From Pseudomonas sp. ISL-84 (lineage in GTDB: Bacteria > Bacillota > Bacilli > Bacillales > Cytobacillaceae): a DNA stretch of 34,577 bases. Within the stretch, counting starts at the first letter, position 1. Every line of letters starts with the position of its first letter. Shown one piece after another: positions 1-7,401 of this stretch. Position numbers and translations under genes: made by a program. Under the pieces are notes generated by a model. That model had not been told where the DNA came from, made no database searches, and saw only the letters and a list, made by a program, of their open reading frames with translations. The stretch is from the NCBI GenBank assembly GCA_018613035.1, contig JAGGRA010000040.1, positions 1 through 34,577 of the forward strand, in the 5' to 3' direction.

Positions 1-272
1 TTTTGTCCCAGCCTCTTTGTTTGATTTTTTCATAAAGAGGTGTTGGTTGCTTGCACACCAAAAGTGTTACTTTATCACAGGGCTTTAACCGTGGGATTAC
101 TCCACTAGTTACCTATCAGCTAATGACGTCTTGGCACATACTCAGATTGGACTTTCACGAATTAGCAATTAGCGGCATTGCTGGCACACATAAGAAAAGG
201 CTGCTTTTTAGAAGCCAAATCCTTAAGTAATCCACCCTAAAATTGAACAACTGAGCAGCTTCAGAACAAATG
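1..272. other. Non-coding degenerate edge region
   Basis: I find no credible gene here. On the minus strand it ends with AGAGGCTGGGACAAAA (about 1-16), a tail I recall from intergenic repeats in Bacillaceae, next to a weak stem CCTCTTT/AAAGAGG (about 12-42). Around 60-170 the minus strand reads like a structured-RNA remnant, with GTGAAAGTCC followed further on by TTAAAGCC. That is reminiscent of the 5' part of a group II intron, but no reverse transcriptase is nearby. A short copy of the terminator-like repeat lies at about 187-208. Confidence 0.4.
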
Positions 273-560
273 TCACTTTTCAGGCTTCAGAATGGTTCTT
301 TGTAAAGGAACGCCTCCCATAGAAATATTCCGTTCAATGAAAATATAGGGACGGCCATCAATGATAAATGTTCGATTTCCTTTATAACTGACCTCTCTCC
401 CTTGTTTGGCAAGTTCATGCTCTATCGCTTTAACATACTCGCTAAAATTCATATACCTCTCATCGAAATCAATGGTAATATGGTCTTTTCGATATCCCAT
501 AAGCCAATTAAAACCAAGCAAGCCTAGCCCAAACATCGCTAAAAATAAAATTATTTCCAT
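273..560 (-). CDS. Small membrane-anchored protein, unknown function
   Basis: The product has 95 residues. The ATG at 560 is chosen because a GAGGTG ribosome binding site lies just upstream; longer in-frame versions start inside AT-rich sequence without one. Residues 3-21 form one hydrophobic segment (FLAMFGLGLLGFNWLMG), followed by a polar domain with a KDHITIDFDERY stretch and a C-terminal half rich in beta-type sequence (TFIIDGRPYIFIERN). This suggests a single N-terminal anchor with a small soluble domain. I do not recognise the family. The gene stands alone, with non-coding sequence on both sides. Confidence 0.6.
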   Translation of the reverse strand: MEIILFLAMFGLGLLGFNWLMGYRKDHITIDFDERYMNFSEYVKAIEHELAKQGREVSYKGNRTFIIDGRPYIFIERNISMGGVPLQRTILKPEK

Positions 561-705
561 ATTGATTTTCACCTCATTTTTTTTGATCGATTCCTTTCTC
601 CATCTATGATTAATGTATGATTTATAAAATATATCGTTTCTAATAAACAATGAATTCAGCATAATCAACTTCAACCGAATAAACACTAGCAAAAATAACG
701 ACTTC

Positions 706-731
706 TTTTAAAGAGCGCTAAGCTCTTAAAA
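706..731. terminator. AT-rich hairpin, possible terminator
   Basis: TTTTAAAGAGC pairs with GCTCTTAAAA around a short loop, with one unpaired A. It sits upstream of the minus-strand gene ending at 273 and upstream of the plus-strand gene at 927, so it has no obvious client gene. It may be the remains of a terminator of a lost gene. The rest of 561-926 shows nothing else apart from a weak copy of the terminator-like repeat at about 820-838. Confidence 0.3.
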
Positions 732-926
732 TTACGCTTTTTAATATTTCAATAGATTATATTGGTTCTTTATCAAGCTCTAAACCGTGATTTGCACCAT
801 CAACTACTTTTAATATCATAATTAAGAAAAGCTGCCTAAATGACAACTCATAACTTTAATCCAAGGACCAAACAAGCGAAGCATAAAAAAATGACTATAG
901 GAAATGATACAACCGAGGTGGTCATT

Positions 927-1349
927 GTGGTTCGTAAAATATTGCTTTCATTAGTTTATATTTTTTTCCTGCTTAATCTATCAATAGTAAGTGCACAAAG
1001 CAGTAAGAATATTGAACTTCTTGATATTGAAAAAAATAAGATAACAAAAACAGCCCAAACTAATCCGGAGATACAATTAGAAGCTGAAACAATTATTAAA
1101 GAAATTGATGATGTTGTTAAAAAGTTAAAACCTGTCCCAGACAAAGGTTATATGATCAAAATACCCCTTGAGCCATCTTACCGATTAGACAATAAATGGA
1201 TGAATGCAATGGTTGATGAAGTGATCATTATTATTCCAGAAAATGAAAAGCCATATTTACTAATATTCGATGATGAAAATAACCCTTATTTTTTTACGTT
1301 CGATACAACAATCGATCTGTTACGAAACACTTTAGATTTACCGCAATAA
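927..1349 (+). CDS. Secreted protein of unknown function
   Basis: The product has 140 residues when read from the GTG at 927, which follows GAGGTGG with a 5-base gap; upstream in-frame ATGs at 840 and 891 lack a ribosome binding site. The N-terminus is a clear signal peptide: VVRK, then a hydrophobic stretch LLSLVYIFFLLNLSIV, then a likely cleavage after SA before QSS. The mature part has a lysine-rich helical region with IIKEIDDVVKKLK, then beta-type sequence containing EVIIIIPENEKPYLLIFDDE. No lipobox cysteine and no catalytic motif are visible. It stands alone; I do not recognise the family. Confidence 0.6.
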   Translation: MVRKILLSLVYIFFLLNLSIVSAQSSKNIELLDIEKNKITKTAQTNPEIQLEAETIIKEIDDVVKKLKPVPDKGYMIKIPLEPSYRLDNKWMNAMVDEVIIIIPENEKPYLLIFDDENNPYFFTFDTTIDLLRNTLDLPQ

Positions 1350-1365
1350 TAGACCTCGTGTATCA

Positions 1366-1403
1366 CAAACCTGCCCGTTATCACATAAAATTCGCCGCTG
1401 TTT
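1366..1403 (-). repeat. Degenerate copy of terminator-like repeat
   Basis: CCTGCCCGTTATCACATAAA followed by a CGCTG element resembles the better copies near 4431, 11431 and 13655 (consensus CTTCCCCGTTAGCACAATAA, an A-run, then GCTGCC). It lies between the gene ending at 1349 and the convergent gene ending at 1451. Divergence is substantial, so membership rests on the shared order of blocks. Confidence 0.35.
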
Positions 1404-1450
1404 TGAAAGTCTGGGCCATCACTATTTACGTCCGTGACTACAATAACAAA

Positions 1451-1744
1451 TTAAAGAGAAACGCCTTCAAAATGTTCAACTGTTGGAAATGGGTCATAAA
1501 AATGATGCAGCTGTTTTTTCCATTCTTGATACTCTTTCGATTGCCTAAATCCAACTATATGGTCTTCTAATGATTCCCACTTTACCAGCAATAAATATTT
1601 CCCCTTAACTTCCATACATCGCTGCAGCTCAAGAGATATGTACCCTTTCATTGAAGAAATAATTTTTGAGGCTTCACGAAATGCTTCTTCATATTCTTCT
1701 TCCATCCCTTGCTTAACTTGCAGCATTACAGCTTCTAAAATCAT
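1451..1744 (-). CDS. Antibiotic biosynthesis monooxygenase (ABM) domain protein
   Basis: The product has 97 residues, typical for single ABM-domain proteins, which are small ferredoxin-like dimers; some act as cofactor-free quinol or heme-type monooxygenases. The pattern MILEAVMLQVKQGMEEEYEEAF, then MKGYISLELQRC, then KYLLLVKWESLEDHIVGF and a C-terminal EHFEGV matches the ABM fold order, with an alternating hydrophobic first strand and a conserved VKWES motif. The substrate cannot be told from sequence. The ATG is preceded by AGGGG at good spacing. The gene appears monocistronic; a second, unrelated ABM protein lies at 16537. Confidence 0.8.
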   Translation of the reverse strand: MILEAVMLQVKQGMEEEYEEAFREASKIISSMKGYISLELQRCMEVKGKYLLLVKWESLEDHIVGFRQSKEYQEWKKQLHHFYDPFPTVEHFEGVSL

Positions 1745-1905
1745 GAAAATAACCCCTTTCCTAAATGTATATCTTTTTATAGGTTTTTCTTATTTTCCCA
1801 TTTCACTTGCCTGTCTGGCTAGTCGAATATTTTAAAAAAACTGCCGCAGCAGTCCTTTCGCACACTGAGCTAGTACAAAGTTATCCCTTCTTTATCCCGA
1901 AAAAA

Positions 1906-1936
1906 CAAAGTCTCTGACCTGTGGTCAAAGACTTTG
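1906..1936 (-). terminator. Intrinsic terminator
   Basis: CAAAGTCTCTGACC pairs with GGTCAAAGACTTTG; on the minus strand it is followed by a T-run (TTTTTTC). It lies 150 bases downstream of the alcohol dehydrogenase gene and, with A- and T-runs on both flanks, could act in either direction. Between it and that gene are two further hairpins, TAACAGCA/TGCTGTTA at 1993-2016 and AAAAGCC/GGCTTTT at about 2033-2048. Confidence 0.7.
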
Positions 1937-2089
1937 CTTTTTAAAATATGATTTATTAAGTAAACCAATCAATATATTTCAGATAATATCCCTAACAGCA
2001 CCCTTTGTTGCTGTTATATAAAGGTTTCCCAAAAAGCCAGGCTTTTAAGACACCTTATAATAATCATTAAAAACTATCATTCACACAAC

Positions 2090-3130
2090 TCACATTGTGC
2101 TGATATCAATTACGAATCGATACTTCACATCTGAAGCTAATACTCGTTCGTAAGCTTCGTCAATCTGGTCGGCAGTAATGACTTCAATCTTAGGAACGAT
2201 GTTATGCTTTGCACAGAAATCCAGCATTTCCTGAGTTTCACGGATGCCTCCAATCATTGAACCTGCAAATGAACGGCGATGACCAATAAGAGAGAACACA
2301 TTTACTGACAATGGCTCTGCAGGGGCACCTACGTTTACCAATGTTCCGTCAAGAGTGAGCAGTGAGAAGTAAGCATCGATGTCGATCTTCGCACTTACCG
2401 TGTTAATAATTAAGTCAAAGGATCCGGCAAGTTTCCCGAATGTTTCCGGATCACTTGTGGCATAGTAGTGGTCTGCACCGAATTGCAAACCATCTTCCTT
2501 TTTATTCAATGTTTGTGAAAGAACGGTCACTTCTGCACCCATCGCATGGCCAATTTTTACAGCCATGTGGCCAAGACCGCCCATACCGACAACCGCTATT
2601 TTCTTTCCTGGACCAGCCCCCCAATGATTTAGCGGCGAATAGGTGGTAATCCCTGCACAAAGCAGTGGTGCTGCAGCGTCAAGCTCAATGCTATCAGGAA
2701 TTCTGACGACGAAGTCCTCTGTTACGACAATGTGGGTAGAATAGCCGCCTTGTGTTGGCTCGCCGTATTTGTCCACACCAGCGTAGGTAGGGACATTTCC
2801 TTTGAGGCAATATTGTTCTTCTCCTTTACGGCAGTTATCACATTCGCCACAGGAGTCAACCATACATCCGACCCCTACCCGGTCACCAACCTTGTACTTT
2901 GTGACCTCGGCTCCTATATCTGTGACAATTCCTGCAATCTCGTGCCCGGGTACAAGCGGATAGCTCACGGGACCCCATTCTCCGTGTGCCGTATGGATGT
3001 CTGAATGGCATATTCCTGCATATTTAATTTCAATTAGAACATCATGCAAATCCAGGTCTCGCCTTTTAATTTCAGCCGCTCTAAACGGTTTGTCCGGACC
3101 GTCAACTGCTCGTGCTTTAGCAGTTATCAT
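2090..3130 (-). CDS. adhA: Zinc-dependent NAD(P) alcohol dehydrogenase, AdhA type
   Basis: A 346-residue medium-chain dehydrogenase of the cinnamyl-alcohol/YahK type, which interconverts aldehydes and alcohols with NAD(P)H in the cytoplasm. Catalytic zinc ligands C41 (in GICHSD), H63-E64 (PGHE) and C158 are present. Structural zinc ligands are C94, C97, C100 and C108. The Rossmann motif is GMGGLG at 182-187. The ATG follows GGAGG at 9 bases. The gene is divergent from a MerR-family regulator with an operator-promoter between them, the arrangement of Bacillus subtilis adhA/adhR, where the regulator senses formaldehyde or methylglyoxal. A role in carbonyl detoxification is therefore likely by analogy; the substrate is inferred. 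Confidence 0.88.
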   Translation of the reverse strand: MITAKARAVDGPDKPFRAAEIKRRDLDLHDVLIEIKYAGICHSDIHTAHGEWGPVSYPLVPGHEIAGIVTDIGAEVTKYKVGDRVGVGCMVDSCGECDNCRKGEEQYCLKGNVPTYAGVDKYGEPTQGGYSTHIVVTEDFVVRIPDSIELDAAAPLLCAGITTYSPLNHWGAGPGKKIAVVGMGGLGHMAVKIGHAMGAEVTVLSQTLNKKEDGLQFGADHYYATSDPETFGKLAGSFDLIINTVSAKIDIDAYFSLLTLDGTLVNVGAPAEPLSVNVFSLIGHRRSFAGSMIGGIRETQEMLDFCAKHNIVPKIEVITADQIDEAYERVLASDVKYRFVIDISTM

Positions 3131-3224
3131 GAATTAAAACCTCCAATAATTATATGTTCAAGAGAATGGCTTGAACCAGGTATAAATGAAGATCCCATAT
3201 GCCTGCTTCTTCTCTTCAAAAACC

Positions 3225-3255
3225 ATGTTAATCCTTATAGTTAACTCTAGGGCAA
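3225..3255 (-). promoter_or_regulatory. MerR-type promoter and operator of adhA
   Basis: On the minus strand TTGCCC and TAACAT are separated by exactly 19 bases, the overlong spacer typical of promoters activated by MerR-family DNA distortion. The spacer holds the imperfect palindrome CCCTAGAGTTAACTATAAGG centred on GTTAAC. It reads toward the alcohol dehydrogenase. The boxes and spacing are read directly; control by the adjacent regulator is inferred. Confidence 0.75.
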
Positions 3256-3291
3256 GCGATAAATAAAAAATTTTTTCCCTATGAAGTGACT

Positions 3292-3320
3292 TTGACATAC
3301 AGAAGATACCATGCTAACAT
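3292..3320 (+). promoter_or_regulatory. Sigma-A promoter of adhR
   Basis: A consensus TTGACA is followed after 17 bases by TAACAT, pointing at the regulator gene that begins at 3378. A second GTTAAC-centred palindrome, CTCTAGTTAACTCGAAG (3332-3348), lies just downstream of the expected start point, where a bound regulator would block or tune its own expression. Confidence 0.65.
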
Positions 3321-3331
3321 CCCTTCATAAC

Positions 3332-3348
3332 CTCTAGTTAACTCGAAG
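3332..3348. promoter_or_regulatory. Second AdhR-type operator
   Basis: CTCTAGTTAACTCGAAG shares the AGTTAACT core with the site in the adhA promoter. The arms are imperfect. Its position in the adhR leader suggests autoregulation, or a second 19-bp-spacer promoter with a weak -35 and a TATATC -10 box. Confidence 0.5.
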
Positions 3349-3377
3349 TCTATATCTATAAAAATAGGAGATTAATA

Positions 3378-3788
3378 ATGAAGACATATTCGATTAGTGA
3401 AGTTGCAAAGGAATTAAATCTTACGGTATATACTCTTCGATACTACGACAAGGAGGGACTTATGCCTTTTGTCGAACGCACACCAAGTGGAAACCGATTG
3501 TTTAAAGAATCCGATATCAGCGCTTTAAGAGTAATTGAATGCCTGAAAGCCACAGGGATGCCTATTAAGGAAATTAAGAATTTCATTGATTGGTGTTCTG
3601 AAGGGGATTCCACGCTAAAGCAAAGATATGATATGTTCCTGGAACGAAAAGCAAATGTTGAAGCACAGATGGAGGAACTAAAAAAAACGATGGAAGTGAT
3701 CGAGCATAAATGCTTCTACTACAAGACTGCATTGGATGCCGGAACAGAAGATATTCATAAAAAAGATAAAATAGAGATTAATAATTAA
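3378..3788 (+). CDS. adhR: MerR/NmlR-family transcriptional regulator, AdhR type
   Basis: A 136-residue MerR protein. The N-terminal winged helix (YSISEVAKELNLTVYTLRYYD, residues 4-24) carries the family hallmark TLRYYDKEGL. A long dimerisation helix follows (about 80-117, ERKANVEAQMEELKKTMEVI). A single cysteine, C55 in VIECLKATGM, sits where the NmlR/AdhR subgroup has its aldehyde-reactive cysteine. No C-terminal metal-binding cysteine cluster is seen; C112 lies after the helix. GGAG precedes the ATG. Expected role: activator of the divergent dehydrogenase gene in response to electrophiles, from family knowledge plus context. Confidence 0.85.
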   Translation: MKTYSISEVAKELNLTVYTLRYYDKEGLMPFVERTPSGNRLFKESDISALRVIECLKATGMPIKEIKNFIDWCSEGDSTLKQRYDMFLERKANVEAQMEELKKTMEVIEHKCFYYKTALDAGTEDIHKKDKIEINN

Positions 3789-3850
3789 TAGAAAGCCACC
3801 TGTATTTCATAAACTTTTCTATTTTTCAGTTGATCAATAGTAATATGCTA

Positions 3851-3884
3851 TAGAATAATAATATGTTAACCTATTATTATTCTA
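3851..3884. repeat. Perfect 13-bp inverted repeat centred on GTTAAC
   Basis: TAGAATAATAATA (3851-3863) and TATTATTATTCTA (3872-3884) are perfect complements around TGTTAACC. The loop holds the GTTAAC core seen in the two adhA/adhR operators, and another AGTTAACT follows at 3884-3891. It could be a weak terminator for adhR, although it lacks GC and a T-run, or an operator in front of the DUF1284 gene. Confidence 0.6.
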
Positions 3885-3927
3885 GTTAACTTTTAAACGT
3901 AATCGTCCTGTCGACTGGGGGAATTTT

Positions 3928-4344
3928 ATGTATAAGCTGCGCGGTCATCATCTTTTTTGCCTTTTGGGTTATCGGGGGATGGGCTATTCCCAGGAATATG
4001 TGGAAAATATGACACGCTTACATGAAACCTTGAGGACCAATCCCAAGACATGGATTCAGCTTGTAAAGGGACCTGATCAGCTGTGTGAAAAGTATCCTAA
4101 CTCAGGTGAGTACCACTGCCATCACGACAATATTTATGAAAGAGATGCTGCTATTCTAGAGAAATTGGGGCTTAATATCGGGCAAATCCTATATTGGAAG
4201 GACATTGAGTCTAGCATCCAAAAGTATGTCGTGCCCTCTGATATTCAAACCATATGTGAAAGTTGTTCCTGGCGCTCCTACGGGGTTTGTGAAGAAGGTA
4301 TTCAAGAGATTCTTGAAGGGAAGGGGCTAAGGGAGGTTAAATAA
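3928..4344 (+). CDS. DUF1284 domain protein
   Basis: The product has 138 residues, the usual length. It opens with the family signature LRGHHLFCLLGYRGMGYS. Cysteines C11, C53, C64, C110, C113 and C121, together with the HH pairs at 7-8 and 65-66, suggest metal or iron-sulfur binding, which is an inference. The biochemical role of DUF1284 is not established as far as I know. GGGGG precedes the ATG. The gene follows adhR and an AGTTAACT site, so it may share that stress regulon, although no good promoter with 19-base spacing is visible at that site. A terminator overlaps its stop codon. Confidence 0.8.
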   Translation: MYKLRGHHLFCLLGYRGMGYSQEYVENMTRLHETLRTNPKTWIQLVKGPDQLCEKYPNSGEYHCHHDNIYERDAAILEKLGLNIGQILYWKDIESSIQKYVVPSDIQTICESCSWRSYGVCEEGIQEILEGKGLREVK

Positions 4345-4355
4345 GCCTCCCTTTT
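4329..4355 (+). terminator. Intrinsic terminator of the DUF1284 gene
   Basis: AAGGGAGG pairs with CCTCCCTT around TTAAATAAG and is followed by TTT. The stem includes the last codons and the stop codon of the upstream gene. Confidence 0.75.
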
Positions 4356-4426
4356 AAATGTTCGTATTTTTGTAAATAGTACAATTAACGGAATGTATTC
4401 TCATATATCTATTCATTCTTGTAAAT

Positions 4427-4462
4427 TAACCTTCCCCGTTAGCACAATAAAAAAAGCTGCCT
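4427..4462 (-). repeat. Terminator-like dispersed repeat, good copy
   Basis: CTTCCCCGTTAGCACAATAA (4431-4450), then an A-run and AGCTGCC. Read on the minus strand this is GGCAGCT followed by a T-run and a conserved tail. It lies directly downstream of the minus-strand gene ending at 4489, and an AGCTTTAATGA element before it could supply the other stem arm. It probably serves as that gene's terminator. Confidence 0.6.
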
Positions 4463-4488
4463 AAATTGATGCTCCGGCCTTCAACTCA

Positions 4489-5049
4489 TTAAAGCTGGTT
4501 CCAAGTTATGGTTTCTACATCTTTTATTTCCACTTCACCAATACTTAGTAAATGTGGAATGTAAGGAAACAAACCAAACCTGTTACCTTTTTCATTCTGA
4601 GTTTTGTAATATTCAAATGTATCTCTGGGCAGTCCTCTCATTTCTGTATAAGCCTCAATATCCAATAGCTTAATTTCATCCTCCTCAAGATCTTCAGCAG
4701 GACCTCTGTATTTTTCCTTTGTGTAAAGGTAATAAGCATTCTGATTATCTTTGAGTTTTTCAATGGGAATCTTGAAGAAGGGTTGAACCTCTTTTGTTTT
4801 TATACCTAAACTGGTTAATGCTTCATATACGTAATAAGGATGCATGGGTAAAAAATGAAGAACATCATTCCATAAGCAGTTAAGTTTAGGAATCTGCCTT
4901 GTCAGTAATTTTGATCTCTCTGGATGGTCAAAATACTTTTTTGTATAACTGTTATACAAGTTAGGATGAGCTTCTTTTAATGAATTCAGAGGAATTAGAT
5001 TGTCTCCCTTCATCTCTTTTGGAACCATATGATATACAAAACTCTGCAC
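4489..5049 (-). CDS. Conserved Bacillus protein of unknown function
   Basis: The product is a 186-residue soluble protein beginning at a GTG that follows GGAGG by 7 bases. Visible features are an N-terminal FVYHMVPKEMKGD segment, a DHPERSKLL motif, and NCLWNDVLHFLPMHPYYVY, then an acidic stretch (AEDLEEDEIKLLDIE). I recall near-identical openings in 'group-specific' Bacillus proteins annotated without function. There is no signal peptide or membrane segment. It stands alone, flanked by an AT-rich 330-base upstream region and a terminator-like repeat downstream. Confidence 0.65.
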   Translation of the reverse strand: MQSFVYHMVPKEMKGDNLIPLNSLKEAHPNLYNSYTKKYFDHPERSKLLTRQIPKLNCLWNDVLHFLPMHPYYVYEALTSLGIKTKEVQPFFKIPIEKLKDNQNAYYLYTKEKYRGPAEDLEEDEIKLLDIEAYTEMRGLPRDTFEYYKTQNEKGNRFGLFPYIPHLLSIGEVEIKDVETITWNQL

Positions 5050-5325
5050 GACAGCACCTCCAGGTTTTGATACTAATTCAACTAGAAATCCTTATTTTCC
5101 TGTTAGCTTAAGTGCATTTCTTCACAACCTTCTTTATATACTTTTTTATGAAAAGCCAATTCCCTTATTAAGTGGAATTCTATAATCTGGCCCTTTTCAG
5201 GAATAAGATGCTTTTCTTATTTCGTGGAGTAATAAGTAACTTGAATCATTTTAATGAAAAATCAATAATATTTATTTATAAATTAATTATTTTAACTTTT
5301 ATAAAATAAAAATTAAATTTAATTA

Positions 5326-5354
5326 TTTACAATTTCATTTTATCGATATATAAT
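5326..5354 (+). promoter_or_regulatory. Sigma-A promoter of the DUF2089 operon
   Basis: TTTACA and a perfect TATAAT are separated by 17 bases in a very AT-rich region, 30 bases upstream of the DUF2089 start. This is one of the best vegetative promoters in the window. Apart from it, 5050-5383 shows no gene. Confidence 0.8.
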
Positions 5355-5383
5355 CAATTCAAATTAAAGGAAGGAATTTCAAA

Positions 5384-5749
5384 ATGGCCTATAAAGTAAT
5401 AACAAATTGTCCTGTCTGCAGCAAAACATTAAAGATTACAAAGCTGCAGTGCTCTCATTGTCACACTACGATTGAAAATGAATTTGAATTATCTAAGCTG
5501 GCCTCATTATCAAAGGATCAGCTTCATTTTGTGGAAGTATTTTTAACCTGTAGAGGGAATATCAAAGAAGTTGAAAAAGAACTGGGGATATCGTATCCGA
5601 CGGTTCGAGGCAAGCTAACAGACATTATTTCATCTCTTGGATATGTGCAGAAGAAAAAAAATGAAGTAGACGAGAAAAAGGTTGTCACCATGCTGGAAAA
5701 TGGCGAAATCACTCCAGAAGAAGCCATTAAGCTATTAAAAAATGAATAA
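5384..5749 (+). CDS. DUF2089 zinc-ribbon/helix-turn-helix protein
   Basis: A 121-residue protein. A zinc ribbon with C9, C12, C23 and C26 (CPVC and CSHC) occupies the N-terminus. A helix-turn-helix resembling sigma-factor region 4 or LuxR folds follows, with GNIKEVEKELGISYPTVRGK at about 54-73. The C-terminus carries a short SHOCT-like helix (MLENGEITPEEAIKLLKNE). It is probably a DNA-binding regulator of its own operon. The start has AAGGAAGG upstream. It is followed after 13 bases by the SHOCT-like gene. Confidence 0.82.
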   Translation: MAYKVITNCPVCSKTLKITKLQCSHCHTTIENEFELSKLASLSKDQLHFVEVFLTCRGNIKEVEKELGISYPTVRGKLTDIISSLGYVQKKKNEVDEKKVVTMLENGEITPEEAIKLLKNE

Positions 5750-5762
5750 GGAGGAATTTACC

Positions 5763-6152
5763 ATGAAAGACGAAATTACAAGAGTGTTAACAATGGTGCA
5801 AGAAGGAAAAATTGATGCAGATAAGGGATCAGAACTGATCCAAGTATTAAAAGAGAAAGACGAAACAGGCAGTAAGCTATTAGAAAAACCGACTAAGTAT
5901 TTAGATAAAACATTAAAAATTCGTGTTGTATCAACTGAAAATGATAACGTCACAGTCAATTTGCCCTTAAAACTTGTCAAGGTCGTATTAATGACTGGAC
6001 ACAGCATCGCGTCGAGTATTCCTCAATCAGAAAAATATGTAAAGGATATTGACATAAACCTTATTATTGAAGCTATTGAAAATGAGTTGGATGGCCAAAT
6101 TGTTGATGTTAAGTCGGCAAACGGAGATACCGTTTCTGTCATCATTGAATAG
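5763..6152 (+). CDS. SHOCT-like domain protein
   Basis: The product has 129 residues from the ATG at 5763, which has an AAGGAGG site. The N-terminal VLTMVQEGKIDADKGSELIQ is a short helical SHOCT-like bundle. The second half (TLKIRVVSTENDNVTVNLPLKLVKVVL and DVKSANGDTVSVIIE) is a small beta-rich module. That module is recognisably related to the product of the next gene, which also has a [IL]P[IL] motif and ends in DVKAKDGTEIKVRL. Function is unknown; a partner of the DUF2089 regulator is likely from the operon order. Confidence 0.75.
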   Translation: MKDEITRVLTMVQEGKIDADKGSELIQVLKEKDETGSKLLEKPTKYLDKTLKIRVVSTENDNVTVNLPLKLVKVVLMTGHSIASSIPQSEKYVKDIDINLIIEAIENELDGQIVDVKSANGDTVSVIIE

Positions 6153-6162
6153 TGATTTGCTT

Positions 6163-6444
6163 ATGCTGTATATAAAAGTGAAAGCAAAAGACGTTCGGTT
6201 CACCATCCCAATTCCATACGCCATTTTAAACATCGCTTTTTCAATTTTGTCATCAAAACTTTTCCATCAATATGCAAACAAATGGACAAAAGAGCATTTC
6301 GAAAGAAAAAAACTGGGCTTTACTATTCCACTGATAGACAAAAAAACACTTAAGCCAATCGTGAAGGAACTGAAAAATCAAAAAGGGATCCTGCTGGTAG
6401 ATGTCAAAGCTAAGGATGGTACTGAGATAAAGGTTAGACTATAA
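6163..6444 (+). CDS. Small protein related to the preceding SHOCT-like gene
   Basis: The product has 93 residues from the ATG at 6163, 10 bases after the previous stop; a TTG at 6157 is an alternative. There is no clear ribosome binding site, so translation is probably coupled. It shares the C-terminal module of its neighbour: VRFTIPIPYAILNIAFSIL corresponds to VTVNLPLKLVKVVL, and LLVDVKAKDGTEIKVRL to IVDVKSANGDTVSVIIE. It lacks the N-terminal helical region. The PYAILNIAFSILSS stretch is hydrophobic but too short and polar to call a membrane helix with confidence. Third and last gene of the operon. Confidence 0.65.
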   Translation: MLYIKVKAKDVRFTIPIPYAILNIAFSILSSKLFHQYANKWTKEHFERKKLGFTIPLIDKKTLKPIVKELKNQKGILLVDVKAKDGTEIKVRL

Positions 6445-6545
6445 TTTTTTATAGAACTACACTGGCTTTTTTATTTAACTCACGTATAGCGGCAGCGTCA
6501 GGAAACCACTTTTACTATGTAAAGAAAAGCCTAATTAAAACGTGT

Positions 6546-6574
6546 AATTTCTCGCTTACAATACTGAGAAATTA
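6546..6574. repeat. Inverted repeat in intergenic gap
   Basis: TAATTTCTC pairs perfectly with GAGAAATTA across a 12-base loop. It lies 100 bases past the SHOCT-like operon and has no T-run, so it is not a convincing terminator. The rest of 6445-6753 shows nothing else. Confidence 0.45.
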
Positions 6575-6753
6575 GACTTTGGCTACTTCATAAAAACCAG
6601 CATACCATATTATAAAATTCTATATCATCGAAAAATGTTGACAAACTATTAGCTGGTTTATTTCCCCATCACTACTTAGTTGATTAAACACTTGTAGTCA
6701 TTCCATCACTTCTGCCCTTTCCTTCAATTAGCAATAGTGAATCTTCTTCGTAT

Positions 6754-6795
6754 AAAAAACCGGGTGGTGCCAGAACTAGGCATCACCCGGTTTTT
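6754..6795 (-). terminator. Strong intrinsic terminator
   Basis: AAAAACCGGGTGGTGCC pairs with GGCATCACCCGGTTTTT with one wobble pair. A- and T-runs on both sides make it bidirectional. It lies directly behind the MFS exporter stump and could also end transcripts from the plus-strand operon. Confidence 0.85.
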
Positions 6796-6805
6796 AGCAT
6801 ACTTA

Positions 6806-7282
6806 TCAATCTTTAACAGTGTCTATAGGTTTATCAACACCTTCTTCAACCGCCCTATCTTCATGATTGGGTTTTACTCTTTTAATAAAGAAGGCTAGAA
6901 TGAGTGCGATAACCGCAATGAATGCGGAAATGAAGAAGGTAAAGTTAATACCATGCAGCATCGCTTCATTCATGATTTTCTGCTGCATATCAGTAGCAGA
7001 CTGTGCAGATGGCAGTGCTGCACTTGCACTCATATTGGCCATTGCGTCAGCAGCCAGCTCCTCTGCTTTCTCTTTCGTTCGGTTGTTCATGACGGTAATC
7101 AGCAAGGCGGAACCAATAGCACCAGATACCTGCTGCAGTGTATTGTTCATAGCGGTTCCGTGCGGATTATTTCTTGCTGGCAGCTGATTCAAACCATTTG
7201 TCATTACAGGCATCATGACCATGGACATTCCAAACATACGAAAAGTATACAGAACAACAAGGGTAGAATAAGCAGTTTTCAT
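6806..7282 (-). pseudogene. 3' remnant of DHA2-type multidrug MFS exporter
   Basis: The 158 residues match only the C-terminal third of a 14-TM DHA2 exporter (EmrB/LmrB-like). The conserved MVMMPVMTNGLNQLPARNNPHGTAMNNTLQQVSGAIGSAL segment appears at once, and a last membrane helix (about residues 112-134) and a polar tail follow. Full-length members have about 480 residues. Upstream the frame closes at a TGA only a few codons before the ATG, there is no ribosome binding site, and helD begins downstream of the break. The terminator behind it is intact. A drug exporter was therefore truncated at its 5' end. Confidence 0.85.
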
Positions 7283-7401
7283 AAAATAGAATAGCGATCA
7301 TGCCATATGGCGGTTTTTTTGTACAGCATTGGTTTCCTGCGACATATAGAATCACTTCTGCTTTCTATGCGAAGTTGGTTTATCGTATAAATCAAACTAA
7401 G

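Noticed and set aside
7167..7355. Minus-strand frame overlapping the MFS remnant upstream
   Set aside because: Its translation does not resemble the missing membrane segments of the exporter, so it is not the lost 5' part.
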